A stretch of DNA of 37,196 nt from Muribaculaceae bacterium (GCA_017620715.1 JAGAUN010000043.1:1-37196), one strand, 5' to 3'. Numbered from the stretch's first letter, positions 7,897-16,526 are shown. Numbers and translations: made by a program. Notes: generated from the sequence alone by a model not told the origin.

Positions 7897-7904
7897 CAAA
7901 AGTA
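7897..7904 (-). promoter_or_regulatory. Minus-strand -7 element for the GldB-like gene
   Basis: TACTTTTG on the minus strand matches TAnnTTTG and lies 23 bases before the ATG at 7873. No clear TTTG was found at the -33 position, so the assignment rests on the -7 element. Confidence 0.45.
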
Positions 7905-7928
7905 ACAAGAATTTACCGATAAATTCTT

Positions 7929-7936
7929 AACTTTGC
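7929..7936 (+). promoter_or_regulatory. Plus-strand -7 element for the amidase gene
   Basis: TAACTTTG matches TAnnTTTG and ends 18 bases before the ATG at 7955. The -33 element is not obvious. It is back-to-back with the minus-strand element at 7897-7904. Confidence 0.5.
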
Positions 7937-7954
7937 ACGATTACTATAGTATAT

Positions 7955-9094
7955 ATGCCCAATATTCGTAAAATAACCTGTACTGTAACACGATTGGTGA
8001 TTTTGATTGTGTGCCTGCTGTGCGCACAGGGCAGCAATGCGGCAAAAAAAGCCGACAAGCCATACGTGATAGTAATTGACGCAGGTCATGGCGGCCATGA
8101 CCCGGGCGCATTAGGGCAGATTACCACCGAAAAAGACATCAACCTGGCCATCGCCAAAAAACTCGGAGCGCTGCTCACTGCCACTTTCCCGGATGTGAAA
8201 GTTGTGTACACCCGTTCATCGGATGTATTTGTGAAGATACGCGAGCGAATGCAAAAGGCCAAGGATGTACATGCCGACCTCTTCATCTCGATTCACTGCA
8301 ACAGCGCGGCAAAAGATAATCCCCAGCGGGCATCTCTCTCAGGCACATCGGTATATATCTTGGGTAATGAGAACACAGAGCAAAACCTCAGTGTGGTAAT
8401 GGCCGAAAACGCCGCCATACTGCTCGAAGATGATTACAAGACCAAGTATCAGGGTTTTGACAATTCGCCCGAGCAGTATATCTACATGGAAATATCGCAG
8501 TCGAAAATGGTAGGCAAGAGCATCGAACTGGCCGAGCTTGTGCAATCGCAACTTGTGGGCCATGCCGGGCTGCACGACAACAGAGTGCGTCAGACCAAAG
8601 AGATATGGCTTGTGCTGCACTCCACAATGCCCCTTATATTCCTCGAGGTAGACTTTATATGCAATCCTGAACGCGAGCGGTATATGGCTTCGGAAACCGG
8701 TAGAACACGCATAGCCGAGGCTATTGTGAAAGGTATAGCCGAATATCGCAACACAAAAGTAAAGCTCCCCTCACAGCAGACCACAGCTACGCCTGCCGCC
8801 GAGCCGGCCCAACCCGCAACTCCGCAACCATCGACTGCAGCCCCCGAAACAGCAACAACATCCTCTACGACATACCATATACAGATATTGGTATCGTCAT
8901 CGAAACTCAATTCCAATTCCGGGAAATTCAAAGGTCTGTCGCCTGTAAAATATTATAAGGACGGCGGTGCCTACAAATATTATTACGGCAACTATAAATC
9001 AAAATCGGAAGCCCAGAAAGCACTTCCAGAAGTGCGCCGACTATTTCCCGATGCTTTCGTGATATCGATGTGCGGAGGAAAACGCATTAAATAA
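7955..9094 (+). CDS. N-acetylmuramoyl-L-alanine amidase (Amidase_3) with C-terminal SPOR-like region
   Basis: A 379-residue exported zinc hydrolase that cuts the bond between N-acetylmuramic acid and L-alanine in peptidoglycan, used in cell separation. After a signal region (residues 1-30, hydrophobic core LVILIVCLLCAQG) the catalytic domain shows IDAGHGGHDPGA with zinc ligand His45, Glu59 in the TTEKDIN segment, ISIHCNSA with His114, and FLEVDFICN with catalytic Glu231. A Pro/Ala/Thr-rich linker (about 265-295) leads to a C-terminal domain beginning YHIQILVSSSK and containing YKYYYGNYKSKSEAQKAL, which looks like a SPOR-type septal peptidoglycan-binding domain. The next gene, an MCE protein, follows after 36 bases and probably shares its transcript. 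Confidence 0.9.
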   Translation: MPNIRKITCTVTRLVILIVCLLCAQGSNAAKKADKPYVIVIDAGHGGHDPGALGQITTEKDINLAIAKKLGALLTATFPDVKVVYTRSSDVFVKIRERMQKAKDVHADLFISIHCNSAAKDNPQRASLSGTSVYILGNENTEQNLSVVMAENAAILLEDDYKTKYQGFDNSPEQYIYMEISQSKMVGKSIELAELVQSQLVGHAGLHDNRVRQTKEIWLVLHSTMPLIFLEVDFICNPERERYMASETGRTRIAEAIVKGIAEYRNTKVKLPSQQTTATPAAEPAQPATPQPSTAAPETATTSSTTYHIQILVSSSKLNSNSGKFKGLSPVKYYKDGGAYKYYYGNYKSKSEAQKALPEVRRLFPDAFVISMCGGKRIK

Positions 9095-9130
9095 CATTTA
9101 ATTTGTAAACATAGACATACCACATACACC

Positions 9131-10051
9131 ATGACATTCAAGCACTCTAAAGAATTCATAATCGGACTTTGTGTGATAGCCGCTCTCTTAGTAGGATATT
9201 TCGGCATTGAGTATCTCAAGGGCAACAATATATTCAAACCTGCCAACTACTATTACGCCAGTTATACCAACGTGGCAGGCCTGGCTCAATCGGCCCCTGT
9301 CACTCTCAACGGTTTCAAAATAGGTATCGTGCGCGATATACAATATGACTACGACAACCCCGGCCACGTGAAAGTGGAGATGAGCCTCGACAAAGAGCTG
9401 CAACTTCCCGATGGAACCCAAGCCATGCTTGTAACCGATATGCTCGGCACATCCTCAATAAGCATACTGATGGGTACATCCCCGAAGATGGTTGAGGTGG
9501 GAGGCGAAATTATAGGAACCAACGCTCCCGGACTTATGGGTAGTGTGACCGAGGAGATACTTCCTTCGGTAGCATCGATGGTACCCAAAATCGACTCGCT
9601 CATCACTGCACTCAACACCATAGCGACCGACCCGACCATTAAAGCATCGCTTGAAAATATAAACGCTACTATGCTAAACCTCAAGAACGGTAGCGCCAAT
9701 CTTGCGAGAGTAATGAATCGAGTACCCGGCATTGCCGACGATGCAGCAGTTACAGTCACCAACTTCCGCAGTATGTCGGAATCACTTTCCACAATAGCGG
9801 TTGATCTTACCGATGTATCGGGTAAACTAAAAGAGATGCCGCTCGATGCAACGGTGCAGAATCTATACACAACATCAGAGTCGCTCAATCAACTTATAGC
9901 AAAACTCAATCAACCCAACTCCAGCTTAGGATTACTGCTTAATGACGAGAACCTATACCGCAATCTCACAAACGCATCGGCAAGCCTCGACTCCCTACTG
10001 ATTGATGTAAAGAAGAACCCCAAACGGTATATAAGCATCAAACTTCTTTAA
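9131..10051 (+). CDS. MCE/MlaD-family lipid transport protein
   Basis: A 306-residue protein anchored by one N-terminal membrane helix (IIGLCVIAALLVGYFGIEYL). It is followed by an MCE domain: YYASYTNVAGLAQSAPVTL, then GFKIGIVRDI, and LVTDMLGTSSISI. The C-terminal half is a long helical stretch with spaced hydrophobic and polar residues. MlaD-type proteins form hexameric rings that work with an ABC transporter to move phospholipids between membranes. The permease and ATPase genes (MlaE, MlaF) are not adjacent here, so they must be elsewhere if this protein acts in a standard complex. Position behind the amidase suggests an envelope-maintenance pair. Confidence 0.88.
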   Translation: MTFKHSKEFIIGLCVIAALLVGYFGIEYLKGNNIFKPANYYYASYTNVAGLAQSAPVTLNGFKIGIVRDIQYDYDNPGHVKVEMSLDKELQLPDGTQAMLVTDMLGTSSISILMGTSPKMVEVGGEIIGTNAPGLMGSVTEEILPSVASMVPKIDSLITALNTIATDPTIKASLENINATMLNLKNGSANLARVMNRVPGIADDAAVTVTNFRSMSESLSTIAVDLTDVSGKLKEMPLDATVQNLYTTSESLNQLIAKLNQPNSSLGLLLNDENLYRNLTNASASLDSLLIDVKKNPKRYISIKLL

Positions 10052-10448
10052 GTAGAAAATACTCAAAAGAGATTTGCGCCCGAGCGGCGTTATAAAAACT
10101 TAGTACAAATAACCAGCATTCCTTTGTGCTCTCAGCAAACGCCCCCTCAGGGCGCAATTAATCACCAATTATGGCATACAGACTCTTAAAGTAATGGTTT
10201 ATACGCCGCGCACATAAAATAGACACACATATCTACAATACAGCAAATTACATATTAAATCAGAAGCACAACTTTAAGCCAAGCAAACGCCCCAAATAAC
10301 TATCTGTATTTCAACCCCGTGCAATAAATCTTGGTTTTGCAAATTTTTTGTTATTTGTTTTTCCACTTTTTTTATTGGAATTTTGTAATGCAATAAGCCC
10401 GCAACCCGAGGCTCTTATTTACACCGTTTAGTACCCTACCTGACATTA
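10052..10448 (+). other. Intergenic region upstream of dnaA
   Basis: This 397-base stretch holds no convincing gene. It is AT-rich towards dnaA with several T runs. It contains one DnaA-box-like site with a mismatch (TTATTTACA near 10416-10424) but no cluster of boxes, so there is no good evidence for an origin. The dnaA promoter is near its right end. Confidence 0.6.
10354..10385 (+). promoter_or_regulatory. Probable dnaA promoter
   Basis: TTTG at 10354-10357 and GAATTTTG at 10378-10385 are spaced by 20 bases. The second element differs from TAnnTTTG only in its first base. Transcription would start near 10391, leaving a leader of about 58 bases. Confidence 0.5.
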
Positions 10449-11840
10449 ATGATTTCTGACCGTCACATACAATTGTGGGAATCTTGTCTTGAAATTTTTC
10501 GAGACAATCTGCCCTCAGAGCAATACGAGGCTTGGTTTAAACCCATAACCTCGGTTAGCTATTCGGACGGCAAACTTGTATTGATGGTACCCTCACAATT
10601 CTCTGTAGAGATATTGGAGGAACGCTACAAAAATCTGCTCGGCCATACACTGGCCAAGGTTTACGGTCCCTCGTTCAAGCTGTATTACTGCTTCAATCAG
10701 GTAAGCGACGAACCCTCGACTGCGGTAACTATGAGCAGCTCCAAATCGAGCGCTGCCATAGCACGCAACTCCGGCACCATTGCCAATCCGTTTACTCCGA
10801 ACGTATCTAACATAGACATTGACCCTCAGCTTAACCCCGAATACACATTTGAAAATTATTGTGCCGGAGCAAGCAACCGCGTAGCACGTTCTATAGCTGA
10901 GGCCGTGGCCAACGACCCACATTGCAAGACATTCAATCCTCTGTTTATATTCGGTTCACCCGGTGTGGGTAAGACTCACCTGATACAGGCAATAGGCATC
11001 CGCATCAAGGAGCGTTTTCCCGACACTCGAGTGCTTTATATCACCTCGCGCCTGTTTGAAAGCCAGTTTACCCAAGCCGTTGCACAAGGTAAAATCAACG
11101 AATTTATAAACTTTTACCAGAGCATCGACACCCTAATAATAGACGACATTCAGGATATGATTGGCAAGAAGGGCACAATCAACGCATTCTTCCACATATT
11201 CAACCACCTCACGCTCAACCAGAAACAGCTTATTTTAGCGAGCGACTGTTGTCCGTCGAACATGGAAGGGATGGAGGAACGTATGATTTCGCGCTTCTCT
11301 ATGGGCATGACCGCACAACTCGATAATCCCGATTACGACCTGCGCCGTCAGGTGCTTGTGCAGAAAGCGGAACAGGCCGGCCTGCAACTTCCGGAGGATG
11401 TTGTGGAGTACGTAGCCACCAATGTTACAACCGGCATACGCGCCCTCGAAGGTATTGTGGTATCAATTACCGCATACGCCGCCGTGCTCAATGGTGAAAT
11501 AAATCTGGAACTGGCCAAGAGTGTGCTTGCCCGCTCGGTGAAACTGCACCAGCGTCAGATAAACTTCGAAATCATCACCCAGGAGGTAGCCAGCCACTTT
11601 AACATCGAGCCTGACATGATATTCTCAAAATCGCGTAAGCGCGAGATATCCGACGCCCGTCAGATGGTGATGTATATGGCCAAGAAGCACGCCCGACTCC
11701 CCTACACCGCCATCGGCACACGCCTGAGCCGCACACATGCCACTGTGCTGTATGCCTGCCGCAACATTGAGGAGCGTCTGCCACTCGAAAAGCAACTGCA
11801 GAGCGACGTAAAAGCCATCGAAGCTGCCCTGCTGAATTAG
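10449..11840 (+). CDS. dnaA: Chromosomal replication initiator DnaA
   Basis: A 463-residue AAA+ ATPase that binds DnaA boxes and opens the replication origin. Domain I is at the N-terminus (LWESCLEIFRDNLPSEQYEAW), followed by a variable linker of about 60 residues. Domain III begins at NPEYTFENYCAGASNRVA and has Walker A (GSPGVGKTHL), Walker B (IDTLIIDDIQD) and the arginine-finger region EERMISRF. Domain IV is a helix-turn-helix ending with THATVLYACRNIEERL, a variant of the DnaA signature. Just before the arginine finger, the usual SDxPP reads SDCCP. It is not adjacent to dnaN or other replication genes. The stop codon is TAG. Confidence 0.95.
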   Translation: MISDRHIQLWESCLEIFRDNLPSEQYEAWFKPITSVSYSDGKLVLMVPSQFSVEILEERYKNLLGHTLAKVYGPSFKLYYCFNQVSDEPSTAVTMSSSKSSAAIARNSGTIANPFTPNVSNIDIDPQLNPEYTFENYCAGASNRVARSIAEAVANDPHCKTFNPLFIFGSPGVGKTHLIQAIGIRIKERFPDTRVLYITSRLFESQFTQAVAQGKINEFINFYQSIDTLIIDDIQDMIGKKGTINAFFHIFNHLTLNQKQLILASDCCPSNMEGMEERMISRFSMGMTAQLDNPDYDLRRQVLVQKAEQAGLQLPEDVVEYVATNVTTGIRALEGIVVSITAYAAVLNGEINLELAKSVLARSVKLHQRQINFEIITQEVASHFNIEPDMIFSKSRKREISDARQMVMYMAKKHARLPYTAIGTRLSRTHATVLYACRNIEERLPLEKQLQSDVKAIEAALLN

Positions 11841-11900
11841 TCTGAGCCGGCACGGTTTACACCGAGGAAACATTCTTGCGGTATTGTAATCAGTTATTGC

Positions 11901-11908
11901 TAACTTTG
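11901..11908 (+). promoter_or_regulatory. Promoter -7 element immediately before the acyltransferase start
   Basis: TAACTTTG ends five bases before the ATG at 11914. A weak CTTG lies about 22 bases upstream. The expected transcription start falls on or within a few bases of the ATG, suggesting a leaderless or nearly leaderless mRNA. Confidence 0.5.
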
Positions 11909-11913
11909 CAGCA

Positions 11914-12924
11914 ATGAGACTTTCAAATGTAGAAATACTGCGTATATTATCGATGATGTTTGTGGTGATGGTGCATCTTGTTGGCGCCTCACTTACTTTG
12001 CCCGATATCTCGGGAAATCTCAACATGCTCGACGGTCGCTCGCTGTGGAAACTGTCGGCCGAATCCGTAACAATAGTTGGTGTAAACTGTTTCACTCTCA
12101 TTTCAGGATATTTCGGCATCAGGGCTACATTGCGCGGTTTCGTGAAATTTACTTTGATGTGCCTCTTTTATTCGGTTGGCATAGCCACTTGCGTAGGCTT
12201 GTTGTACCATTTCAAAGGCACAGGATTTCCGTGGCATGAATGGGCCGAATCATGGCTCGTGTACAGCCATACCGATCTTTGGTATGTACCCGCATATCTC
12301 GGCCTTTTCCTACTCAGCCCTATGCTCAATGCGGCAGCTACCGCACTTACAAACCGTCAGTATTACTATACGATGGCGTCGTTCGCACTCTTTACCGTAT
12401 GGTGCGGATGGTGGTGGCAGGGAGCATTCAATCCTACCGGCTACACTATATTACAATTGGTACTGATGTACCTGATAGGCGGGGCTGTGCGCCGGTGGCA
12501 CGATAGCCACGAAGCGATGCAAAAACGCCATTATGCAAGCCTCGGCATAACTTTATATACGTGCGGCACATTGGCCACATTGATACTGTCGCTTTACCTC
12601 GATCCAATCAAGGCGTTCGCTTACAACTCGCCGGCGGTGATAGTAGCATCCGTCGGTCTACTGCTTGTCTTCATCTCATTTGAATTCCGTTCAAGAGCCA
12701 TAAACCTGATAGCCTCGACCGCCTTCGCCGTGTATCTCATTCACAAGAACCCATATATTTGGGGAGGTTTCATCAAGCCTTTTGCAATAAAGGTATGGGA
12801 GGCGACCGACTGCGGTGGTTATACCTTGTTTACTATCGGCTTCACACTCGCCGTTTACTTAGTATGCTCGCTCATCGATTTGCTCCGACAAGTCCTGTTC
12901 AGCAGAATCCCTTACTTGCGATAA
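11914..12924 (+). CDS. Membrane acyltransferase, family 3 (O-acyltransferase)
   Basis: A 336-residue multi-helix inner-membrane protein of the Acyltransferase_3 family, which transfers acetyl, succinyl or similar groups onto sugars and other surface molecules. The N-terminus RLSNVEILRILSMMFVVMVH is typical, with the conserved His in the first helix. VNCFTLISGYFGIR is the second family motif. About ten hydrophobic segments follow, ending with FAVYLIHKNPYIWG and a final helix. The typical N-terminus requires the ATG at 11914 despite a promoter element only five bases upstream. Its 3' end overlaps the 3' end of the nitroreductase gene on the other strand by 26 bases. Acceptor and acyl donor are unknown; no polysaccharide cluster is adjacent. 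Confidence 0.87.
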   Translation: MRLSNVEILRILSMMFVVMVHLVGASLTLPDISGNLNMLDGRSLWKLSAESVTIVGVNCFTLISGYFGIRATLRGFVKFTLMCLFYSVGIATCVGLLYHFKGTGFPWHEWAESWLVYSHTDLWYVPAYLGLFLLSPMLNAAATALTNRQYYYTMASFALFTVWCGWWWQGAFNPTGYTILQLVLMYLIGGAVRRWHDSHEAMQKRHYASLGITLYTCGTLATLILSLYLDPIKAFAYNSPAVIVASVGLLLVFISFEFRSRAINLIASTAFAVYLIHKNPYIWGGFIKPFAIKVWEATDCGGYTLFTIGFTLAVYLVCSLIDLLRQVLFSRIPYLR

Positions 12925-13651
12925 AATCAGCATACACCTTTGAGAAATGCTCGTTGGTATCGCGAGGATACCTAACATCGGTATACACCTGAGCAAGAGT
13001 TTGCTTGTTGTTTTCCTCAACAAACCGCCGGCTCTCTGCAAGATTCTCCTTTTCATAATAGGTGTCGCGAATACCGGCGTCGGTGCTCGGTTGGTATTTC
13101 TCGCGATGCACAATGCTCTCAATCGGCAGACGGTCGGACTCCGTCGGTTCCTCTGCGGGATATCCTACTGCGAGAGTGACTACGGGCACTACGCGGTCGG
13201 GAAGTTCGAGCGCCGCACTTATAGCGGGAGCATTGTAGGTAGTGGTGCCAAGATAGCAACATCCGAGGCCGGAAAGTTCGGCAAGTGTATTAAATTGCTG
13301 AGCGAAGATTACCGTATCAATCACGCCCCAGAGAAACGCCTGAAGATTGTTATAACCCGGACGGGCGTCGTTGACACGACACCAGTGCTCAAATCGGTTG
13401 AAATCGACACAAAAAGTGAGGAGCACATCGCAACCAGTTGCAGCCGGCTGATTGAAGTGAGCGGGCGCAACTCGCTGCTTACCCTCTTCACTGCGGGTGA
13501 CAATCACCGAATACTGCTGCATATTGCCGGTATTGGGCGCCTTGGCTGCAACCTCAAGTAATGTATTTAGCAACTCATCGTCAACCTTTCGGTCGGTAAA
13601 CTTTCTCACTGTGGCACGATGGGCCAGGCGTTGTATTGCATCTGTAGTCAT
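12899..13651 (-). CDS. Nitroreductase family flavoprotein (NfsA-like)
   Basis: A 250-residue FMN-dependent oxidoreductase related to NfsA/FRP. The N-terminal motif RATVRKFTDRKVDDELLNTL is the conserved FMN-binding beginning, followed by AKAPNTGNMQQYSVIV and, mid-protein, LGCCYLGTTTYNAPAISAAL and VPVVTLAVGYPAEEP. The C-terminal helical part (EHFSKVYADFIASKGF) is as in NfsA-type enzymes. These enzymes reduce quinones, nitroaromatics or disulfides with NAD(P)H; the true substrate is not evident. The start at 13651 (ATG) is chosen over a TTG nine bases upstream. Its promoter at 13658-13689 lies almost on the start codon. Tail-to-tail overlap with the acyltransferase is 26 bases. Confidence 0.87.
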   Translation of the reverse strand: MTTDAIQRLAHRATVRKFTDRKVDDELLNTLLEVAAKAPNTGNMQQYSVIVTRSEEGKQRVAPAHFNQPAATGCDVLLTFCVDFNRFEHWCRVNDARPGYNNLQAFLWGVIDTVIFAQQFNTLAELSGLGCCYLGTTTYNAPAISAALELPDRVVPVVTLAVGYPAEEPTESDRLPIESIVHREKYQPSTDAGIRDTYYEKENLAESRRFVEENNKQTLAQVYTDVRYPRDTNEHFSKVYADFIASKGFC

Positions 13652-13657
13652 AATACG

Positions 13658-13689
13658 CAAAAATAATCACAATTATCCACGCATACAAA
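13658..13689 (-). promoter_or_regulatory. Promoter of the nitroreductase gene
   Basis: On the minus strand TTTG (13689-13686) and TATTTTTG (13665-13658) are separated by 20 bases, a full consensus match. The -7 element ends six bases before the ATG, so the mRNA should have almost no leader. Confidence 0.65.
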
Positions 13690-13809
13690 TGCAAAATTTT
13701 TGAATTTGAACAACTTTCCTTGGTCGCGCAATTTTTATTTACCTAACCTACAATCCATTAAGCATTTTAAACGGAAAACTTTTCATAATGTTGATTATTC
13801 ATCGGCAAA

Positions 13810-13817
13810 TAATTTTG
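13810..13817 (+). promoter_or_regulatory. Possible -7 element upstream of nrdJ
   Basis: TAATTTTG matches TAnnTTTG about 67 bases before the GTG start at 13885. No good -33 element is at the right distance. No cobalamin riboswitch was recognised between 13690 and 13884. Confidence 0.35.
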
Positions 13818-13884
13818 CAAATCAAATAATAATTACAATTTTTGCATTCTCAAAAAAACATCCAATCATTATCTCTAACATACC

Positions 13885-16416
13885 GTGGACAAATCAACCT
13901 ACACCTACGACGACGCATATCAGGCTACCCTGAAATACTTCGACGGCGACGAACTCGCCGCCCGCGTATGGGTCAGCAAGTATGCCTTAAAAGATTCGTT
14001 CGGCCATATTTTTGAAAAAACGCCGGCCGACATGCACCATCGCATTGCTTCCGAGTTACATCGCATCGAGCTCAAATACCCCAATCCGCTTTCGTACGAG
14101 GAGATTTACAATCTGCTTGACCATTTCCGATACATTGTGCCGCAGGGCAGCCCCATGACCGGTATCGGCAACGATTTTCAAGTGGCTTCTCTGAGCAACT
14201 GCTTTGTAATTGGCATTGACGGCAAACCCGACTCATACGGCGGTATTATAAAGATTGACGAGGAGCAGGTGCAACTCATGAAGCGCCGCGGAGGAGTGGG
14301 CCACGACCTCTCGCATATACGCCCGAAAGGAATGCCTGTGAAGAACTCCGCCCTCACATCTACCGGACTTGTACCTTTTATGGAGCGCTTCTCAAACTCG
14401 ACCCGCGAAGTTGCTCAGGACGGACGCCGCGGAGCCCTGATGCTGACCGTGAGCATCAAGCATCCCGATGCCGAGTCGTTTATCAACGCCAAAATGGCCG
14501 AAGGCAAAGTGACGGGGGCGAATGTGTCGGTTCGCATCGACGATGAGTTTATGCAGAGCGCTGCCGAAGGCACCCCGTATATACAGCAATACCCCATTGA
14601 CAGCAAGAATCCTTTGGTAAAAAAAGAGATAGACGGAGCTAAACTGTGGGCCAAGATAGTGCACAACGCATGGCGCTCGGCCGAGCCCGGCGTCCTCTTC
14701 TGGGATACAATTGTACGTGAATCCCTTCCCGATTGCTATGCCGATCTGGGCTTCCAGACAATTTCTACAAACCCGTGCGGCGAGATTCCGCTCTGCCCCT
14801 ACGACAGCTGCCGTCTGCTCGCCATCAACCTTTTTTCATACGTAAAGAATCCGTTTACCGATGAGGCCGCTTTCGATTTCGACCTCTTCCATTCGCACGT
14901 AGCCATGGCTCAGCGTCTGATGGACGACATCATTGACCTCGAGGCTGAGAAGATTGACAAAATCATAGAAAAAATTGCCTCCGACCCCGAAACCGAAGAG
15001 GTGAAGCAGACCGAGCTCCATCTTTGGCACAAGATACGCACCAAAACGCTGCGCGGCCGCCGTACCGGCGTAGGCACAACCGGCGAAGGCGATATGCTTG
15101 CAGCTCTCGGCTTGCGCTACGGTACTCCCGAGGCTACGGCATTTTCTACCGACGTCCACCGGCAGCTCGCTCTCGCGGCCTATGGGTCGAGCGTAGAGAT
15201 GGCAAAGGAGCGCGGCGCATTTGAGGTATACAACACCGAGCGCGAAAAAGACAATCCCTTCATAGCGCGCCTGCGTCAGGCAAGCCCCGAGCTGTACGAC
15301 GCCATGGCCAAATACGGACGCCGCAACATAGCCTGCCTCACCATAGCACCCACCGGCACCACATCGCTTATGACTCAGACTTCGAGCGGTATCGAGCCCG
15401 TATTCATGCCTGTATACAAACGTCGCCGCAAAGTGAATCCCAACGATACCGACGTGCGCGTAGACTACGTAGACGACACCGGCGATGCTTTTGAAGAATA
15501 CATTGTATACCATCCCAAATTTATAACCTGGATGCAGACCAACGGCTATGAGGTGAAAGATGATTACACGCAGGCTCAGCTCGACGAGCTCGTGGAGAAA
15601 TCGCCCTACTACAAGGCTACCGCCAATGATGTGGACTGGCTTGAAAAAGTGCGCATGCAAGGCAGCGTACAGAAATGGGTAGACCATTCAATCTCAGTGA
15701 CCATCAATCTCCCCGCGGATGTGAGCGAGCAACTGGTCGGCCAACTTTATATGGAGGCATGGAAATGCGGCTGCAAGGGTTGCACCGTATATCGCGACGG
15801 CTCGCGCTCGGGCGTCCTTTTGGCCGTAGACAAGAAGAAAGAGCCAGAAGCCACCGAGGGGCACCCGATAGTAACAAAGCGTCCCATAGAACTCGACGCC
15901 GATGTGGTTCGCTTCCAGAACAACAAAGAGAAATGGATTGCCTTCGTGGGCCTGCTCAACGGTCGTCCGTACGAGATATTTACCGGTCTGGCAGATGACG
16001 ACGACGGTATTTTCTGCCCCAAATCGGTGACACGCGGCAAGATTATCAAAGCCGTTGACGAGAAGGGCAACAAGCGCTACGACTTCCAGTTTATCAACAA
16101 GCGCGGCTACAAGACCACTATTGAAGGTCTTTCCGACAAGTTCAATCCCGAGTACTGGAATTACGCCAAGCTCATATCGGGTGTGCTCCGCTACGGCATG
16201 CCTATCGACCAGGTGCTCAAGTTAGTAGGCACTCTCGAACTCGATTCGCAAAGCATCAACACTTGGAAAATGGGTGTGGAGCGTGCTTTGAAAAAATATC
16301 TTCCCAACGGCACCAAGGCCAAAGACCAGCGCTGCCCCAACTGTGGCCACGAGACCCTCGTGTACCAGGAAGGCTGCCTGATATGCACTTCGTGCGGAGC
16401 CTTGCGCTGCGGATAA
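13885..16416 (+). CDS. nrdJ: Class II adenosylcobalamin-dependent ribonucleotide reductase
   Basis: This 843-residue enzyme reduces ribonucleotides to deoxyribonucleotides using a radical generated from coenzyme B12, so it works with or without oxygen. The N-terminal catalytic Cys is in LSNCFVIG (Cys106). The thiyl-radical site is TNPCGEIPLC (Cys298, Glu300). TIAPTGTTSLMTQTSSGIEP is a conserved barrel motif. A TSCPD-type domain (GCKGCTVYRDGSRSGVL, then KWIAFVGLLNGRPYEIFTG) follows, and the protein ends with a four-Cys zinc-ribbon-like tail (CPNCGHETLVYQEGCLICTS). The start is GTG at 13885; no in-frame ATG lies just upstream. Dependence on B12 implies synthesis or uptake of cobalamin by the organism. 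Confidence 0.93.
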   Translation: MDKSTYTYDDAYQATLKYFDGDELAARVWVSKYALKDSFGHIFEKTPADMHHRIASELHRIELKYPNPLSYEEIYNLLDHFRYIVPQGSPMTGIGNDFQVASLSNCFVIGIDGKPDSYGGIIKIDEEQVQLMKRRGGVGHDLSHIRPKGMPVKNSALTSTGLVPFMERFSNSTREVAQDGRRGALMLTVSIKHPDAESFINAKMAEGKVTGANVSVRIDDEFMQSAAEGTPYIQQYPIDSKNPLVKKEIDGAKLWAKIVHNAWRSAEPGVLFWDTIVRESLPDCYADLGFQTISTNPCGEIPLCPYDSCRLLAINLFSYVKNPFTDEAAFDFDLFHSHVAMAQRLMDDIIDLEAEKIDKIIEKIASDPETEEVKQTELHLWHKIRTKTLRGRRTGVGTTGEGDMLAALGLRYGTPEATAFSTDVHRQLALAAYGSSVEMAKERGAFEVYNTEREKDNPFIARLRQASPELYDAMAKYGRRNIACLTIAPTGTTSLMTQTSSGIEPVFMPVYKRRRKVNPNDTDVRVDYVDDTGDAFEEYIVYHPKFITWMQTNGYEVKDDYTQAQLDELVEKSPYYKATANDVDWLEKVRMQGSVQKWVDHSISVTINLPADVSEQLVGQLYMEAWKCGCKGCTVYRDGSRSGVLLAVDKKKEPEATEGHPIVTKRPIELDADVVRFQNNKEKWIAFVGLLNGRPYEIFTGLADDDDGIFCPKSVTRGKIIKAVDEKGNKRYDFQFINKRGYKTTIEGLSDKFNPEYWNYAKLISGVLRYGMPIDQVLKLVGTLELDSQSINTWKMGVERALKKYLPNGTKAKDQRCPNCGHETLVYQEGCLICTSCGALRCG

Positions 16417-16455
16417 TAAACCGTCCGGCACAAGTATTGTAACTGAAAAAATTGC

Positions 16456-16463
16456 TAACTTTG
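16456..16463 (+). promoter_or_regulatory. Promoter -7 element for malQ
   Basis: TAACTTTG is a full TAnnTTTG match 63 bases before the malQ ATG. It abuts the palindrome at 16464-16496, so the expected start site falls inside the left arm. No clear -33 TTTG was found. Confidence 0.5.
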
Positions 16464-16496
16464 AGGGTGTGTCAAAACTAATTTTTGACACACCCT
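16464..16496. repeat. Perfect 14-bp inverted repeat at the malQ start site
   Basis: AGGGTGTGTCAAAA (16464-16477) and TTTTGACACACCCT (16483-16496) are exact inverse complements around a 5-base centre. It could be an operator for a dimeric regulator, a 5' stem-loop of the malQ mRNA, or a terminator for nrdJ, which ends 47 bases upstream. A T run after the right arm is lacking, which argues against a simple terminator. Confidence 0.8.
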
Positions 16497-16526
16497 CTTC
16501 ACACGAATTACATTCCGTTGCAACCA

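Noticed and set aside
10052..10448. Replication origin next to dnaA
   Set aside because: Only one imperfect DnaA-box-like site was found, with no cluster and no clear unwinding element beyond general AT richness.
13661..13884. Cobalamin riboswitch before the B12-dependent nrdJ
   Set aside because: The region is short, AT-rich and lacks the conserved B12-box core; no multi-stem structure was visible.
16485..16526. Longer malQ start at TTG 16485
   Set aside because: It falls inside the palindrome, adds residues unlike the starch-binding domain, and a normal ATG follows at 16527.
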